From assembly GCF_034427435.1 (NCBI RefSeq), contig NZ_JAXQNP010000002.1, forward strand, positions 620,001-684,000: DNA of 64,000 nt, written 5' to 3'. The notes below the pieces were generated by a model that did no database searches, was not told the DNA's origin, and saw nothing but the letters and a program-made list of their open reading frames with translations. A program made the translations under genes and the position numbers. Every line of letters begins with the position of its first letter. Position 1 is the stretch's first letter. This document shows positions 49,927 to 60,360 of this stretch, piece after piece. Source of the DNA: Nitrospirillum sp034427435. Lineage in GTDB: Bacteria; Pseudomonadota; Alphaproteobacteria; Azospirillales; Azospirillaceae.

Positions 49927-52212
49927 ATGGCTGATACCGAGAAGCGCGTCACCGACGCAGAGGCCTTGCAGCTGCACGCCAGCGGGCGTCCGGGCAAGCT
50001 GGAAATCACCCCGACCAAGCCCCTGACCACGCAGCGCGACCTGTCGCTGGCCTATTCACCCGGTGTCGCGGTGCCCTGCCTGCGCATTCATGAGGATCCC
50101 GCCACCGCCTACGATTACACCGCCAAGGGCAACCTGGTGGCCGTCATTTCCAACGGCACCGCCGTGCTGGGCCTGGGCGACCTGGGGGCGCTCGCCTCCA
50201 AGCCGGTCATGGAAGGCAAGGCGGTGCTGTTCAAGCGCTTCGCCGACGTCGACGGCATCGACCTGGAGGTCGACACCCGCGACGTCGATGAATTCATCAA
50301 TTCCGTGCGCTATCTGGGGCCCAGCTTCGGCGGCATCAACCTGGAAGACATCAAGGCGCCCGACTGCTTCATCATCGAGCAGCGGCTGCGCGAGCTGATG
50401 GACATTCCCGTCTTCCACGACGACCAGCACGGCACGGCCATCATCGCCGCCGCCGGCCTGATCAACGCCCTGCACCTGACGGGCCGCAGCATGAGCGACG
50501 CCCGCCTGGTGGTGAACGGCGCGGGCGCCGCCGCCATCGCCTGCGTCGAGCTGATCAAGTCCATGGGCATGCCGCATGAGAACGTGACCCTGTGCGACAC
50601 CAAGGGCGTCGTCTACCAGGGCCGGACCAACGGCATGAACCAGTGGAAGTCGGCCCACGCCATCACCACCGACGCCCGCACCCTGGCCGAGGCGGTCAAG
50701 GGCGCCGACGTGTTCCTGGGCCTGTCGGTCAAGGGGGCCCTGACGGCCGAGATGGTGGCCACCATGGCGGCCAAGCCCATCATCTTCGCCATGGCCAACC
50801 CCGATCCGGAAATCACGCCGGAAGAGGTGAAGTCGGTGCGTGACGACGCCATCGTCGCCACCGGCCGGTCCGACTATCCCAACCAGGTCAACAACGTCCT
50901 GGGCTTCCCCTACATCTTCCGCGGCGCCCTGGACGTGCGGGCCAGCACCATCAACGACGCCATGAAGATCGCCGCCGTCAACGCGCTGGCCGAGCTGGCG
51001 CGCGAGGACGTGCCGGACGAGGTGGATGCCGCCTATTCCGGCCGGCGCCTGCGCTATGGCCCGGAATACATCATCCCCGTGCCCTTCGACCCGCGCCTGA
51101 TCGTGAAGGTGCCGGCGGCCGTGGCCCAGGCGGCCATGGACACCGGCGTGGCCAAGCGCCCCATCACGGACATGGAGGCCTATGGCCGCGCCCTGCGCCT
51201 GCGCCTGGACCCCACGGCCGACAGCCTGCAGCAGATCTTCGACAAGGTGAAGGCCAACCCGCGCCGCGTCGTCTTCGCCGAGGGCGAGGAGGAGCGGACC
51301 ATCCGCGCCGCCCTGGCCTTCCGGTCCGCCGGCTACGGCACGCCCATCCTGATCGGCCGCGAGAAGGTGGTGGCGGAGCAGATGGCGGCCCTGGGCCTGC
51401 CCCAGGGCAGCGCGCCGCTGGAGGTGCGCAACGCCCGCCTGTTCCAGTCCACGGAAAACCAGCGCTATACCGACTTCCTCTACAGCCGCCTGCAGCGCAA
51501 GGGCATGCTGCACCGCGACTGCCAGCGGCTGGTCAATCAGCACCGCAACGTCTTCGCCGCCTGCATGGTGGCGCTGGGCGACGCCGACGCGGTGGTCACG
51601 GGCCTGACCCGCGACTTCTTCACCTCGTATGAGGAGATCGGCCACGTCATCGACGCCCGGCCCGGCGCGCCGGCCTTCGGCCTGTCGGTGCTGGCCTTGC
51701 GCAAGCAGACGGTGTTCATCGCCGACACCACGGTGCATGAGCGCCCCACCGCCCAGCAGTTGGTCTGCATCGCCGAAGGGGCGGCCCGCACCGCCCGCCA
51801 GATGGGGCACGAGCCGCGCGTGGCCTTCCTGTCCTTCTCCAACTTCGGTCAGCCGATGCGGGAGCGGGCGCAGCATGTGCGCGACGCCGTGGCCCTGATG
51901 GACCAGCGGGGCGCCGACTTCGAGTATGAGGGCGAGATGTCGGTGGACGTGGCCCTGGACCACGAGCTGATGAAGCGCCTGTACCCGTTCAGCCGCCTGT
52001 CGGGCCCGGCCAACGTGCTGATCATGCCGGCGCTGCACACCGCCAACATCGGCGCCAAGCTGCTGCAGAAGATGGGCGGCGGCACCCTGATCGGGCCGCT
52101 GCTGATCAACCTGGAGAAGCCGGCGCAGATCGTGCAGATGGGCGCCACGTCCAACGAGCTGCTGACCGCCGCGGTCATGGCCGCCCACGACAGCCTCGCC
52201 ACGGCCGGCTGA
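49927..52212 (+). CDS. maeB: NADP-dependent malic enzyme, fused phosphotransacetylase domain
   Basis: Oxidatively decarboxylates malate to pyruvate. The 761-residue protein has the malic enzyme half (LAYSPGVAVPCL, VFHDDQHGTA, NGAGAAAIACVELI nucleotide fold) to about residue 420 and a C-terminal phosphotransacetylase-like domain (RVVFAEGEEERTIRAA, NIGAKLLQKMGGGTLIGPLL), which is regulatory in MaeB and binds acetyl-CoA. The two-domain length is usual for proteobacterial MaeB. The ATG at 49927 follows GAGAGAGGA; an in-frame ATG at 49876 is less likely. Confidence 0.95.
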   Translation: MADTEKRVTDAEALQLHASGRPGKLEITPTKPLTTQRDLSLAYSPGVAVPCLRIHEDPATAYDYTAKGNLVAVISNGTAVLGLGDLGALASKPVMEGKAVLFKRFADVDGIDLEVDTRDVDEFINSVRYLGPSFGGINLEDIKAPDCFIIEQRLRELMDIPVFHDDQHGTAIIAAAGLINALHLTGRSMSDARLVVNGAGAAAIACVELIKSMGMPHENVTLCDTKGVVYQGRTNGMNQWKSAHAITTDARTLAEAVKGADVFLGLSVKGALTAEMVATMAAKPIIFAMANPDPEITPEEVKSVRDDAIVATGRSDYPNQVNNVLGFPYIFRGALDVRASTINDAMKIAAVNALAELAREDVPDEVDAAYSGRRLRYGPEYIIPVPFDPRLIVKVPAAVAQAAMDTGVAKRPITDMEAYGRALRLRLDPTADSLQQIFDKVKANPRRVVFAEGEEERTIRAALAFRSAGYGTPILIGREKVVAEQMAALGLPQGSAPLEVRNARLFQSTENQRYTDFLYSRLQRKGMLHRDCQRLVNQHRNVFAACMVALGDADAVVTGLTRDFFTSYEEIGHVIDARPGAPAFGLSVLALRKQTVFIADTTVHERPTAQQLVCIAEGAARTARQMGHEPRVAFLSFSNFGQPMRERAQHVRDAVALMDQRGADFEYEGEMSVDVALDHELMKRLYPFSRLSGPANVLIMPALHTANIGAKLLQKMGGGTLIGPLLINLEKPAQIVQMGATSNELLTAAVMAAHDSLATAG

Positions 52213-52521
52213 GCCCACCGGAACGCGGGGCTTGGCCCCTGGCAAGGTCAGCAAATTTATCCAATATCCAGCCGGCGCGGGAACAAACCCGCGCCGGTGT
52301 CCAAGTAAAAGCGGGCCGTGGTCTGTTGGATGCGCCGCCACAGACGCGGCCTTTTCTTATGCCGCGGGACCGGTCGCGGGCCGGGCCCGGAATTAAACTT
52401 CCATGACGGGGGCCCGGCGCGCATTTCCTGCGCTATGTTCGTGGCAATGAACGGGGCGGTGCTATTTTGACCTGGCCTGTTTGGTCGGTCTCTCGGGAAT
52501 CAGCATGGGTGGGTTAGGGAG
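52213..52521. other. maeB/phoR intergenic region
   Basis: A 309-bp gap. CCGGCGCGGG (52272-52281) and CCCGCGCCGG (52288-52297) form a perfect hairpin, probably the maeB terminator although no T run follows. I saw no Pho box before phoR here. Confidence 0.5.
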
Positions 52522-54045
52522 ATGAGTCGTTTGGAAGCGCGTCCCGATCGTTTCGTGGCCATCGCCGTGCTGATGCTGGCGCCCACGGGCGCCCTGCTGG
52601 CGGCACTGGTCCTGTCCGGACGTCTCCACCCCCTGTTGGCCCTGGGCGCCTTCGCGGTGGTGGCCGCCGTCACGGCCGTGGCCCGGCATCTCGTGCTGCG
52701 CGACAGCCGGCTGATCGCCACCTACCTCGACCAGGTGCGCGACCGGCGCACCCCCCTGCCTCTCCCCTTGGCCCGCACCCTGACGGGCGCCGCCTTGCTG
52801 GAGGACATCGCCCACGTGCACCAGAATTGGCTGCGCCACCGCGAGGAGATCGAGCACCGGCTGGCCGCCGACGAAGCGGTGGTGGAGGCCCTGCACGACC
52901 CCCTGATGCTGGTCGACGCCAAACGCAAGGTGGGGCGCGCCAACAGCGCCGCCCGCGCCCTGTTCGGCGACCGCATGCTGAATCGCGACCTGGCGGTCAG
53001 CGTGCGCAACCCCGACGTGCTGGCGGCGGTGGATGCCGTGCTGGCGGGGGGCGAAAGCCGGCGGGTGGAGTTCACCCTGCCCCTGCCGGTGGAGCGGGTG
53101 CTGGAGGTGCGGGTCACCCCCTTCCAGCCCGCGGCGGAAGATGGGGCGGACGAACGCGAGATCACCGCCATCATCACCCTGCACGACATCACCGCCATCA
53201 AGCGGTCGGAACAGATGCGGGCCGACTTCGTGGCCAACGCCAGCCATGAGCTGCGCACGCCGCTGTCCACCCTGGTGGGCTTCATCGAGACCCTGCGCGG
53301 CCCGGCCCGCGACGACGCCGACGCCCGCGACCGCTTCCTGGCCATCATGCAGGAGCAGGCCGGCCGCATGTCACGCCTGGTGATGGACCTTTTGTCCCTG
53401 TCGCGCATCGAGCTGGACGAGCACACCCACCCCACCGGCGAAACCAACGTCGCCCAGTTGGTGCAGAGCGTGGTGGCCATGCTGGAGCTGAAGGCGGCGG
53501 CCCGCAAGATCACCATCAAGGTGCAAGGGGGCGATGACCTGCCGCGCGTGCCGGGGGATGAGGACCAGTTGACCCAGGTGTTCCAGAACCTGATCGACAA
53601 CGCCATCAAGTATGGCCGTGAGCAGACGGACGTGGTGGTGTCGCTGGAGCGGGCGGACGCGCCGCCGGCCACCGGCGTCACCGGCATCCGCGCCCGGCAG
53701 GCCTCGCCCCAGAAGGTGGCCGGCATCAAGGTGTCGGTGACCGACAAGGGCGACGGCATCGCCCGCACACACCTGCCCCGCCTGACGGAACGCTTTTACC
53801 GCGTGGACGCCGCCCGCAGCCGCGCCCTGGGCGGTACCGGCCTGGGGCTGGCCATCGTGAAGCACATCGTGAACCGCCATCGCGGGCGCCTGACCATCGA
53901 TAGCGAGGTGGGCAAGGGCAGCACCTTCACCGTGCACCTGCCCGGGGTGGAGAAAGCGAGCGAGAAAGCGGGCGAAAAGGGTGAAAAGCCGCTCCCTCAA
54001 TCCGCCCCGAATCTGTCACACGAGGGCGGCCGCGGCGCCGCCTGA
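52522..54045 (+). CDS. phoR: Phosphate regulon sensor histidine kinase PhoR
   Basis: A 507-residue kinase: two N-terminal membrane helices (residues about 10-60), a PAS-like region (VEALHDPLMLVDAKRKVGRAN), a HisKA domain with His242 in SHELRTPLS, and a HATPase domain (NLIDNAIKYG, DKGDGIA, GGTGLGLAIV). It phosphorylates PhoB under low phosphate. The cluster phoR-phoU-phoB lacks pstSCAB, which usually sits between phoR and phoU. Confidence 0.93.
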   Translation: MSRLEARPDRFVAIAVLMLAPTGALLAALVLSGRLHPLLALGAFAVVAAVTAVARHLVLRDSRLIATYLDQVRDRRTPLPLPLARTLTGAALLEDIAHVHQNWLRHREEIEHRLAADEAVVEALHDPLMLVDAKRKVGRANSAARALFGDRMLNRDLAVSVRNPDVLAAVDAVLAGGESRRVEFTLPLPVERVLEVRVTPFQPAAEDGADEREITAIITLHDITAIKRSEQMRADFVANASHELRTPLSTLVGFIETLRGPARDDADARDRFLAIMQEQAGRMSRLVMDLLSLSRIELDEHTHPTGETNVAQLVQSVVAMLELKAAARKITIKVQGGDDLPRVPGDEDQLTQVFQNLIDNAIKYGREQTDVVVSLERADAPPATGVTGIRARQASPQKVAGIKVSVTDKGDGIARTHLPRLTERFYRVDAARSRALGGTGLGLAIVKHIVNRHRGRLTIDSEVGKGSTFTVHLPGVEKASEKAGEKGEKPLPQSAPNLSHEGGRGAA

Positions 54046-54143
54046 GCCGCAAGCCGGGAGCCCGCCACCCGGCCCATCCTACACCCGTATGGTATAAGTC
54101 CTTGAGCAAAAGGCGTTTTCGACGCCTGGGCCAGGCTTGCGCC

Positions 54144-54161
54144 ATGTCATAAAAATGTCGC
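54144..54161 (+). promoter_or_regulatory. Pho box before phoU
   Basis: ATGTCAT (54144-54150), AAAA, ATGTCGC (54155-54161): two direct repeats with 11-bp period, matching the PhoB operator CTGTCAT-N4-CTGTCAC at most positions. It lies 122 bp before phoU, so PhoB probably controls phoU and phoB. Confidence 0.7.
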
Positions 54162-54282
54162 CTGTTTGTAGCAATTCCATAGCGACCTGCCGCTATGGTC
54201 CACCCTGCCCGACCGGCGACGTCCCGCCGGCCGCCGTTTTTCATGCCCCGGCCGGGACCGCCGGGGATGGGGTGGTAAAAGA

Positions 54283-55047
54283 ATGCCCGCCGAACACACC
54301 GTCAAATCGTTCGAGCAACAGTTGCAGCGCCTATCCAACCTGATCACCCAGATGGGGGGCGTGGCGGAGGCGCAGGTGGACGGTGCCGTGCAGGCGGTGG
54401 TGCGCCGGGATGTCGACCTGGCCGCCCGCGTGATGAAGGCCGACCAGCAACTGGACGAGTATGAACGCGGGATCGAGCAGGAGGCCGTGCGCATGCTGGC
54501 CCTGCGCCAGCCCGTGGGCAGCGATCTGCGCGAAATCTTGGCCGCCCTGAAGATTTCCGCCGACCTGGAACGCACCGGCGACTATGCCGCCAACATCGCC
54601 AAGCGCAGCATGGCGCTGGCCAAGTTGCCCGCCGTGCGGCCCGTGAGCGCCATTCCGCGCATGGGCAAGCTGGTCGAAAGCATGCTGAAGGACGTGCTGG
54701 ACGCCTATATCGACCGCGACGTGGGCAAGGCCATCGACGCCTGGAACCGCGATGAGGAACTGGACGACCTGTACACCAGCCTCTTCCGCGAGGTCCTGAC
54801 CTATATGATGGAGGACCCGCGCAACATCACCCCTTGCACCCACCTGCTGTTCATCGCCAAGAATTTGGAGCGGGCGGGCGACCATGCCACCAACATCGCG
54901 GAAAACATCCATTTCCTGGTGTTGGGCCAGCCGCTGACGTCCAGCCGCCCCAAGCATGACGAGTCCAGCTTCGTCGTCGGCCCCACGGCGGACGTCGACC
55001 TGCATGGCAGCGGCCTGCACGGGGCCGAGTCGCTGGACGACCTGTAA
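54283..55047 (+). CDS. phoU: PhoU, second copy, in the pho cluster
   Basis: A 254-residue two-repeat PhoU: RQPVGSDLREILAALKISADLERTGDYAANI and the second ending ERAGDHATNIAENIHF. It lies between phoR and phoB, 237 bp after phoR, and a Pho box precedes it. It differs in length and tail from the phoU at 36393, so the two are paralogues rather than a recent duplicate. As the copy within the Pho cluster this is the likelier PhoR regulator; the one at 36393 may regulate another transporter. Confidence 0.92.
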   Translation: MPAEHTVKSFEQQLQRLSNLITQMGGVAEAQVDGAVQAVVRRDVDLAARVMKADQQLDEYERGIEQEAVRMLALRQPVGSDLREILAALKISADLERTGDYAANIAKRSMALAKLPAVRPVSAIPRMGKLVESMLKDVLDAYIDRDVGKAIDAWNRDEELDDLYTSLFREVLTYMMEDPRNITPCTHLLFIAKNLERAGDHATNIAENIHFLVLGQPLTSSRPKHDESSFVVGPTADVDLHGSGLHGAESLDDL

Positions 55048-55124
55048 GTAGCGCCTGCGCCTGTAGCGATTAGATTTCGACCCACCTGCCTCCGCCTGCG
55101 GACAGCCAGTTTTAGGGACACCCC

Positions 55125-55829
55125 ATGAACGCCTCGTTGAAGCCCTTGGTCCTGATCGTCGAGGACGAAGCCGACCTCGTCACGCTGCTGAGCTACAACC
55201 TGGAGAAAGAAGGCTTCCGGGTGCTGACCGCCAACGACGGCGAGGAGGCCCTGCTGCTGGCCGATGAGCAGGCGCCGCACCTGGTGCTGCTGGATTGGAT
55301 GTTGCCGCTGATGAGCGGGCTGGAGGTCTGCCGCCAGATGCGCCGCAACCCCAAGACCCGCGAAATCCCCATCATCATGCTGACCGCCCGGGGCGAGGAG
55401 GCGGACAAGGTGCGCGGCCTGAATTCCGGCGCCGACGACTATATCTCCAAACCCTTCAGCCCGACCGAGCTGGTGGCCCGCATCCGCGCCGTGCTGCGCC
55501 GGGCCGTCCCCTCCCTGGCGGAGGAGCTGCTGCGCTACGGCGACATCAGCATGGACCTGGCGGCCCACCGGGTGCGCCGCAACAGCCGCGACATCCACCT
55601 GGGCCCGACGGAATTCCGCCTGCTGCGCCATTTCATGCAGCACCCCGGCCGCGTCTTCTCGCGCGAGCAGTTGCTGGACATCGTTTGGGGCCATGACGTG
55701 TACGTGGAGCCGCGCACCGTGGACGTGCACATCCGCCGCCTGCGCAAGGCCCTGAACGAGGAGACGGAACTGGACATGATCCGCACCGTGCGGTCGGCCG
55801 GCTACGCCCTGGACATGAAGTCCGCTTAA
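55125..55829 (+). CDS. phoB: Phosphate regulon response regulator PhoB
   Basis: A 234-residue OmpR-family regulator: receiver domain with phospho-acceptor Asp57 (LVLLDWMLP) and a Lys in YISKPFSPTEL, then a winged-helix DNA-binding domain (LGPTEFRLLRHFMQHPGRVF, VDVHIRRLRKALN). It binds Pho boxes such as that at 54144. It is 77 bp after phoU and likely cotranscribed. Confidence 0.95.
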   Translation: MNASLKPLVLIVEDEADLVTLLSYNLEKEGFRVLTANDGEEALLLADEQAPHLVLLDWMLPLMSGLEVCRQMRRNPKTREIPIIMLTARGEEADKVRGLNSGADDYISKPFSPTELVARIRAVLRRAVPSLAEELLRYGDISMDLAAHRVRRNSRDIHLGPTEFRLLRHFMQHPGRVFSREQLLDIVWGHDVYVEPRTVDVHIRRLRKALNEETELDMIRTVRSAGYALDMKSA

Positions 55830-55904
55830 AGGCCGCGGCAGCGGCAGCGGGAGCGAGCGCTTCGGCAACCTTGAAGACCTTGGGGCTATGGCCATCTGCC
55901 GATG

Positions 55905-55942
55905 GGGGGCGAACGGATAAGCCACTTATCCTGCCCCCTTTT
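55905..55942 (+). terminator. phoB terminator
   Basis: Outer stem GGGGGC (55905-55910) with GCCCCC (55933-55938), inner stem GGATAAG (55915-55921) with CTTATCC (55925-55931), then TTTT. A good intrinsic terminator. Confidence 0.75.
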
Positions 55943-56004
55943 CAGGGCAGGCCTGCCCACCAAGCCCGCTACCCAAGCGCCGTTCCCGACGCTATGGTGC
56001 CGCC

Positions 56005-56844
56005 ATGGTCGACCATCCCACGCCCCCGCCCTTCACCGCCGACACCACCGCCACCGACGCCCTGACGGCGCAGGAGCGTGAGGCGCGATCCTTCGGTTTC
56101 CGCGCCATCAACCCGGCGGAGAAGGCACCGCTGGTGCAAGGCGTGTTTTCCAGCGTCGCCAGCCGCTACGACGTCATGAACGACCTCATGTCGGTGGGCA
56201 TCCACCGGCTGTGGAAGGCGGATTTCGTCGGCCTGGTGAACCCCCGCGCCGGCGAAACCATCCTGGACGTGGCCGGCGGCACGGGCGACATCGCCTTCCG
56301 CATGGCCGCCAAGGCGCCCGCGGCCCGGATCATGGTCTGCGACCTGACGGAGGCCATGGTGCGGGTGGGCCGTGACCGCGGCATCGACAAAGGGTCCATG
56401 CCCGGCTGGGACCAGACGCCGGAAACGCGCGGCGGCCTGCAGTGGACGGTCGGCAATGCCGAGTCGCTGCCCCTGCCCAACCGCTCGGTCGACGCCTACA
56501 CCATCGCCTTCGGCCTGCGCAACGTCACCCATATCGACAAGGCGCTGGCCGAGGCCCACCGCGTGCTGAAGCCCGGCGGACGCTTCTATTGCCTGGAATT
56601 CAGCCAGGTGAACCTGCCCATCCTGCGCGAGCTGTACGACCGCTATTCCTTCGAGGTCCTGCCCCGCATCGGCCAAGTGGTGGCGGGCGACCGCGACAGC
56701 TATCAGTACCTGGTGGAAAGCATCCGCCGCTTCCCCGAGCGGGAGGCGCTGTGCCGCCGGCTGGAGGCCGTGGGCTTCGCCCAGGCCAAGGCCCGGCCCC
56801 TGACGGGTGGCGTGGCCGCCATCCATTCCGCCTGGCGCGTCTGA
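56005..56844 (+). CDS. ubiE: Ubiquinone/menaquinone C-methyltransferase UbiE
   Basis: A 279-residue methyltransferase for a C-methylation of the quinone ring. It has the UbiE pattern VFSSVASRYDVMNDLMSVGIHRLWK, SAM motif ILDVAGGTGDIAFRMA, and NVTHIDKALAEAHRVLKPGG. It is followed by ubiB two bases later, the usual ubiE-ubiB pairing. UbiG for the same pathway is at 8395. Confidence 0.96.
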   Translation: MVDHPTPPPFTADTTATDALTAQEREARSFGFRAINPAEKAPLVQGVFSSVASRYDVMNDLMSVGIHRLWKADFVGLVNPRAGETILDVAGGTGDIAFRMAAKAPAARIMVCDLTEAMVRVGRDRGIDKGSMPGWDQTPETRGGLQWTVGNAESLPLPNRSVDAYTIAFGLRNVTHIDKALAEAHRVLKPGGRFYCLEFSQVNLPILRELYDRYSFEVLPRIGQVVAGDRDSYQYLVESIRRFPEREALCRRLEAVGFAQAKARPLTGGVAAIHSAWRV

Positions 56845-56846
56845 CC

Positions 56847-58385
56847 ATGTTCCGCATCCTGCGCAACCTGCGCCGCCTGTACATCATCGGGCGTACGCTG
56901 GGCCGCCATGGCGCCCTGTTCCCGGAGGAGTTCCGCGACGTGGCGCCGGGCCTGGCCATGGTGCTGCGCCTGATGAACAACAACCGGGCGCCCGGCCGCA
57001 AGGGCCAGCGCCTGGCCGCCGCCATCCAGGAACTGGGCCCCAGCTTCATCAAGCTGGGCCAGGCGCTGTCCACCCGGTCCGACCTGGTGGGCGACGCCGT
57101 GGCGGAAGACTTGGCCCTGCTGCGCGACCGGCTGCCGCCCTTCCCCACGCCCCAGGCCGTGGCCATCATCGAGGAACAGCTGGGCCGTCCGCTGGGCGAG
57201 ATTTTCCAGAGCTTCGAGCCCGAGTCCGTGGCCGCCGCCAGCATCGCCCAGGTCCACTTCGCCGTGACGGCGGAGGGCAAGGAGGTGGCGGTGAAGGTGC
57301 TGCGCCCCGGCGTGGAGTTGGCCTTCCGCCGCGACATCGACCTGATGTTCTGGCTGTCCGGCCTGGCCGTGCGCGTCCTGCCCCGGCTGAAGCGCCTGAA
57401 GCCGGTGGAGGTGGTGGAAACCTTCGCCGAGACCGTGCGCATGGAAATGGACCTGCGCCTGGAGGCCAGCGCCGCCTCCGAACTGGCAGACAATTTCAAG
57501 GGCGATGTCACCTTCAACATCCCCAGGGTGGATTGGGACCGCACCAGCCAGCGGGTACTGACCATCGACCGCATCCACGGCATCCCAGTGGACCAGGTGG
57601 ACGCCATCCGCGCCGCCGGCTTCGACCCCGACGACGTTCTGCGCCAGGCGGCCAATTCCTTCTTCAACCAGGTGTTCCGCGACGGCTTCTTCCATGCCGA
57701 CCTGCACCCGGGGAACATGTTCGTCAACATGTCCGGCCACCTGGCGCCCGTGGACTTCGGCATCATGGGCCGGCTGGACCGGCAGACGCGGCTGTACCTG
57801 GCCGACATGCTGCTGGGCTTCCTGAACCGCGATTACCGCCTGGTGGCCGACGTGCATTTCGATGCCGGCTACGTGCCCGCCCACCAGTCGCGCGAGCTGT
57901 TCATGCAGGCGGCCCGCGCCATCGGCGAGCAGGTGCACAACAAGCCGCTGCACGACATCTCCGTCGGCCGGCTGCTGGCCCAGCTATTCGCGGTGACCGA
58001 GCAGTTCGAGATGGAAACCCAGCCGCAGTTGCTGCTGCTGCAGAAAAGCATGCTGACGGCGGAAGGCGTGGGCCGCGCCCTGAACCCCAAGCTGAACATG
58101 TGGGAAGTGGCCCGCCCCCTGATCGAGCAGTGGATGCGGGAGAACCGGGGGCCGGAGGCGCGCCTGGCCGAGGCCGTGCGCAACCTGAACGCCACCGCCC
58201 ACAAGCTGCCCCTGCTGCTGCGCCATGCCGACCGCCTGGCGGAACACCTGGACAAGGGCGGCCTGCCCATCGACCCGCGCAGCATCGACGACCTGGCCAC
58301 CCGCCTGGGGAGTGGCCGGGGCGGCTGGCAATGGGCCGCCATCCTCGCGCTGACGATCGCCGTCACCATCCTGGCCTTGCGATAA
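56847..58385 (+). CDS. ubiB: Ubiquinone biosynthesis ATPase/kinase-like protein UbiB
   Basis: A 512-residue atypical protein-kinase-like (ABC1/ADCK) protein. ELGPSFIKLGQALSTRSDL is the KxGQ motif, AAASIAQVHFA an Ala-rich loop, VAVKVLRPGV the lysine site, and HADLHPGNM and VDFGIMG the catalytic and metal motifs. Two hydrophobic segments end the protein (ILALTIAVTILAL). It assists ubiquinone biosynthesis at the membrane. ATG 56847 lies two bases after the ubiE stop. Confidence 0.95.
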   Translation: MFRILRNLRRLYIIGRTLGRHGALFPEEFRDVAPGLAMVLRLMNNNRAPGRKGQRLAAAIQELGPSFIKLGQALSTRSDLVGDAVAEDLALLRDRLPPFPTPQAVAIIEEQLGRPLGEIFQSFEPESVAAASIAQVHFAVTAEGKEVAVKVLRPGVELAFRRDIDLMFWLSGLAVRVLPRLKRLKPVEVVETFAETVRMEMDLRLEASAASELADNFKGDVTFNIPRVDWDRTSQRVLTIDRIHGIPVDQVDAIRAAGFDPDDVLRQAANSFFNQVFRDGFFHADLHPGNMFVNMSGHLAPVDFGIMGRLDRQTRLYLADMLLGFLNRDYRLVADVHFDAGYVPAHQSRELFMQAARAIGEQVHNKPLHDISVGRLLAQLFAVTEQFEMETQPQLLLLQKSMLTAEGVGRALNPKLNMWEVARPLIEQWMRENRGPEARLAEAVRNLNATAHKLPLLLRHADRLAEHLDKGGLPIDPRSIDDLATRLGSGRGGWQWAAILALTIAVTILALR

Positions 58386-58391
58386 GCCGAG

Positions 58392-58509
58392 CCAGCATGA
58401 GGTATTGCCTCATGCTGGTAGGACGCGACCGCGTCCGCCGGAGCGAGCACCGCAGGGCGGAGCGAGGACCAGCCAAGCCAGCGGATGCTGGCGCCCGGCG
58501 ATTGAGGGA
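58392..58509 (+). repeat. Three-hairpin intergenic repeat, copy F
   Basis: Starts seven bases after the ubiB stop. Hairpin 1 CCAGCATGAGG/CCTCATGCTGG, hairpin 2 GGACGC-GACC-GCGTCC, short central type (GAGCGAGCACCGCAGGGC), hairpin 3 GCCAGC-GGAT-GCTGGC, end GCCCGGCGATTGAGGGA. Confidence 0.85.
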
Positions 58510-58662
58510 CGACATATAAACCCCCTAACCAAAACTTGCGCGGCACGGCCCTGGCCACAAGGCAGCCCTGCGAGTCGTCCGCTTGACGCGGGTACGAAAC
58601 GAACAAGAGGATGGCGCCTCTCGTTCCATATGTTTCACCCTTCGTCTTTGAGGAATTAGGTC

Positions 58663-59667
<1,005 letters not shown>

Positions 59668-59688
59668 GGCAGGTTCGTCCATGACGGG

Positions 59689-59724
59689 GGCCGCCGGTAG
59701 GAATACCGGCGGCCTCATCCTTTT
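59689..59724 (+). terminator. asd terminator
   Basis: GGCCGCCGGTA (59689-59699) pairs perfectly with TACCGGCGGCC (59704-59714), followed by TCATCCTTTT. A good intrinsic terminator. Confidence 0.8.
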
Positions 59725-59878
59725 GGGGTAGCGCTGGCCGCATGGGGCCACCTTGCCCCCCTCCTCATGGGAAAATCGGCCGCAGGCCCAACTTTACGGT
59801 CGCGGAAAAGCCTCAATTGGTCGCAATATCCTGGTTGTCCGGGGTCGTTCCCGGGCGAACCCCAACCAGGGACCTCGC

Positions 59879-60184
59879 ATGCATCCGCATGAGGCGACCG
59901 GAGCCCCCAATCCGGAACCCGGCATGGCCGCCGCCGTGATGGCCGCCACCCCCAGCGCCTTCGATATTCCGCCGCCCCAGTCCCGTTCCTCCGCCGCCCC
60001 CGCCCGTCAAATCCTGGACGCGGTCACGCGCTTCCGGAAGATGGGGTGCCGCAACGTCAGCCTGACCCTGACCCGCTCCACGGACACCATCCTGGACGTG
60101 CAGGCCATGCTGACCCTGGCGGGCCTGGCCAGCGACGTGCAGCCGGCCGGCGGCGGTTGCTCCCGCCTGGTGCTGCGCAGCTAG
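59879..60184 (+). CDS. Small protein of unknown function
   Basis: A 101-residue protein starting MHPHEATGAPNPEPG with a disordered first half and a compact second half (PARQILDAVTRFRKMGCRNVSLTLTRSTDTILDVQAMLTLAGLA) that predicts helix-strand-helix. No known domain recognised. AGGGA lies eight bases before the ATG at 59879. Codon use matches its neighbours, so it is probably real. Followed by a terminator shared with accA. Confidence 0.65.
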   Translation: MHPHEATGAPNPEPGMAAAVMAATPSAFDIPPPQSRSSAAPARQILDAVTRFRKMGCRNVSLTLTRSTDTILDVQAMLTLAGLASDVQPAGGGCSRLVLRS

Positions 60185-60301
60185 GCTACCCTCCTAGCCT
60201 CCTTCGATCCGCCCCTCTGGGCCCCTGCGTTCCCGGTGATGTCATCGGGGATCGGCCTTGGATATTTGCCCTGGATAGGGGAACGGCGGACGCCGCGCAT
60301 A

Positions 60302-60342
60302 AGAAAAGGGCGCCTCCCCTGCGGGAAGCGCCCCTCTTATTC
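60302..60342. terminator. Bidirectional terminator between the small gene and accA
   Basis: GGGCGC (60308-60313) with GCGCCC (60328-60333) and inner TCCC/GGGA, flanked by AAGAAAA on the left and CTCTTATTC on the right. It can stop transcription from both sides. Confidence 0.75.
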
Positions 60343-60360
60343 GCTTGAGCGCGTGGCGCC

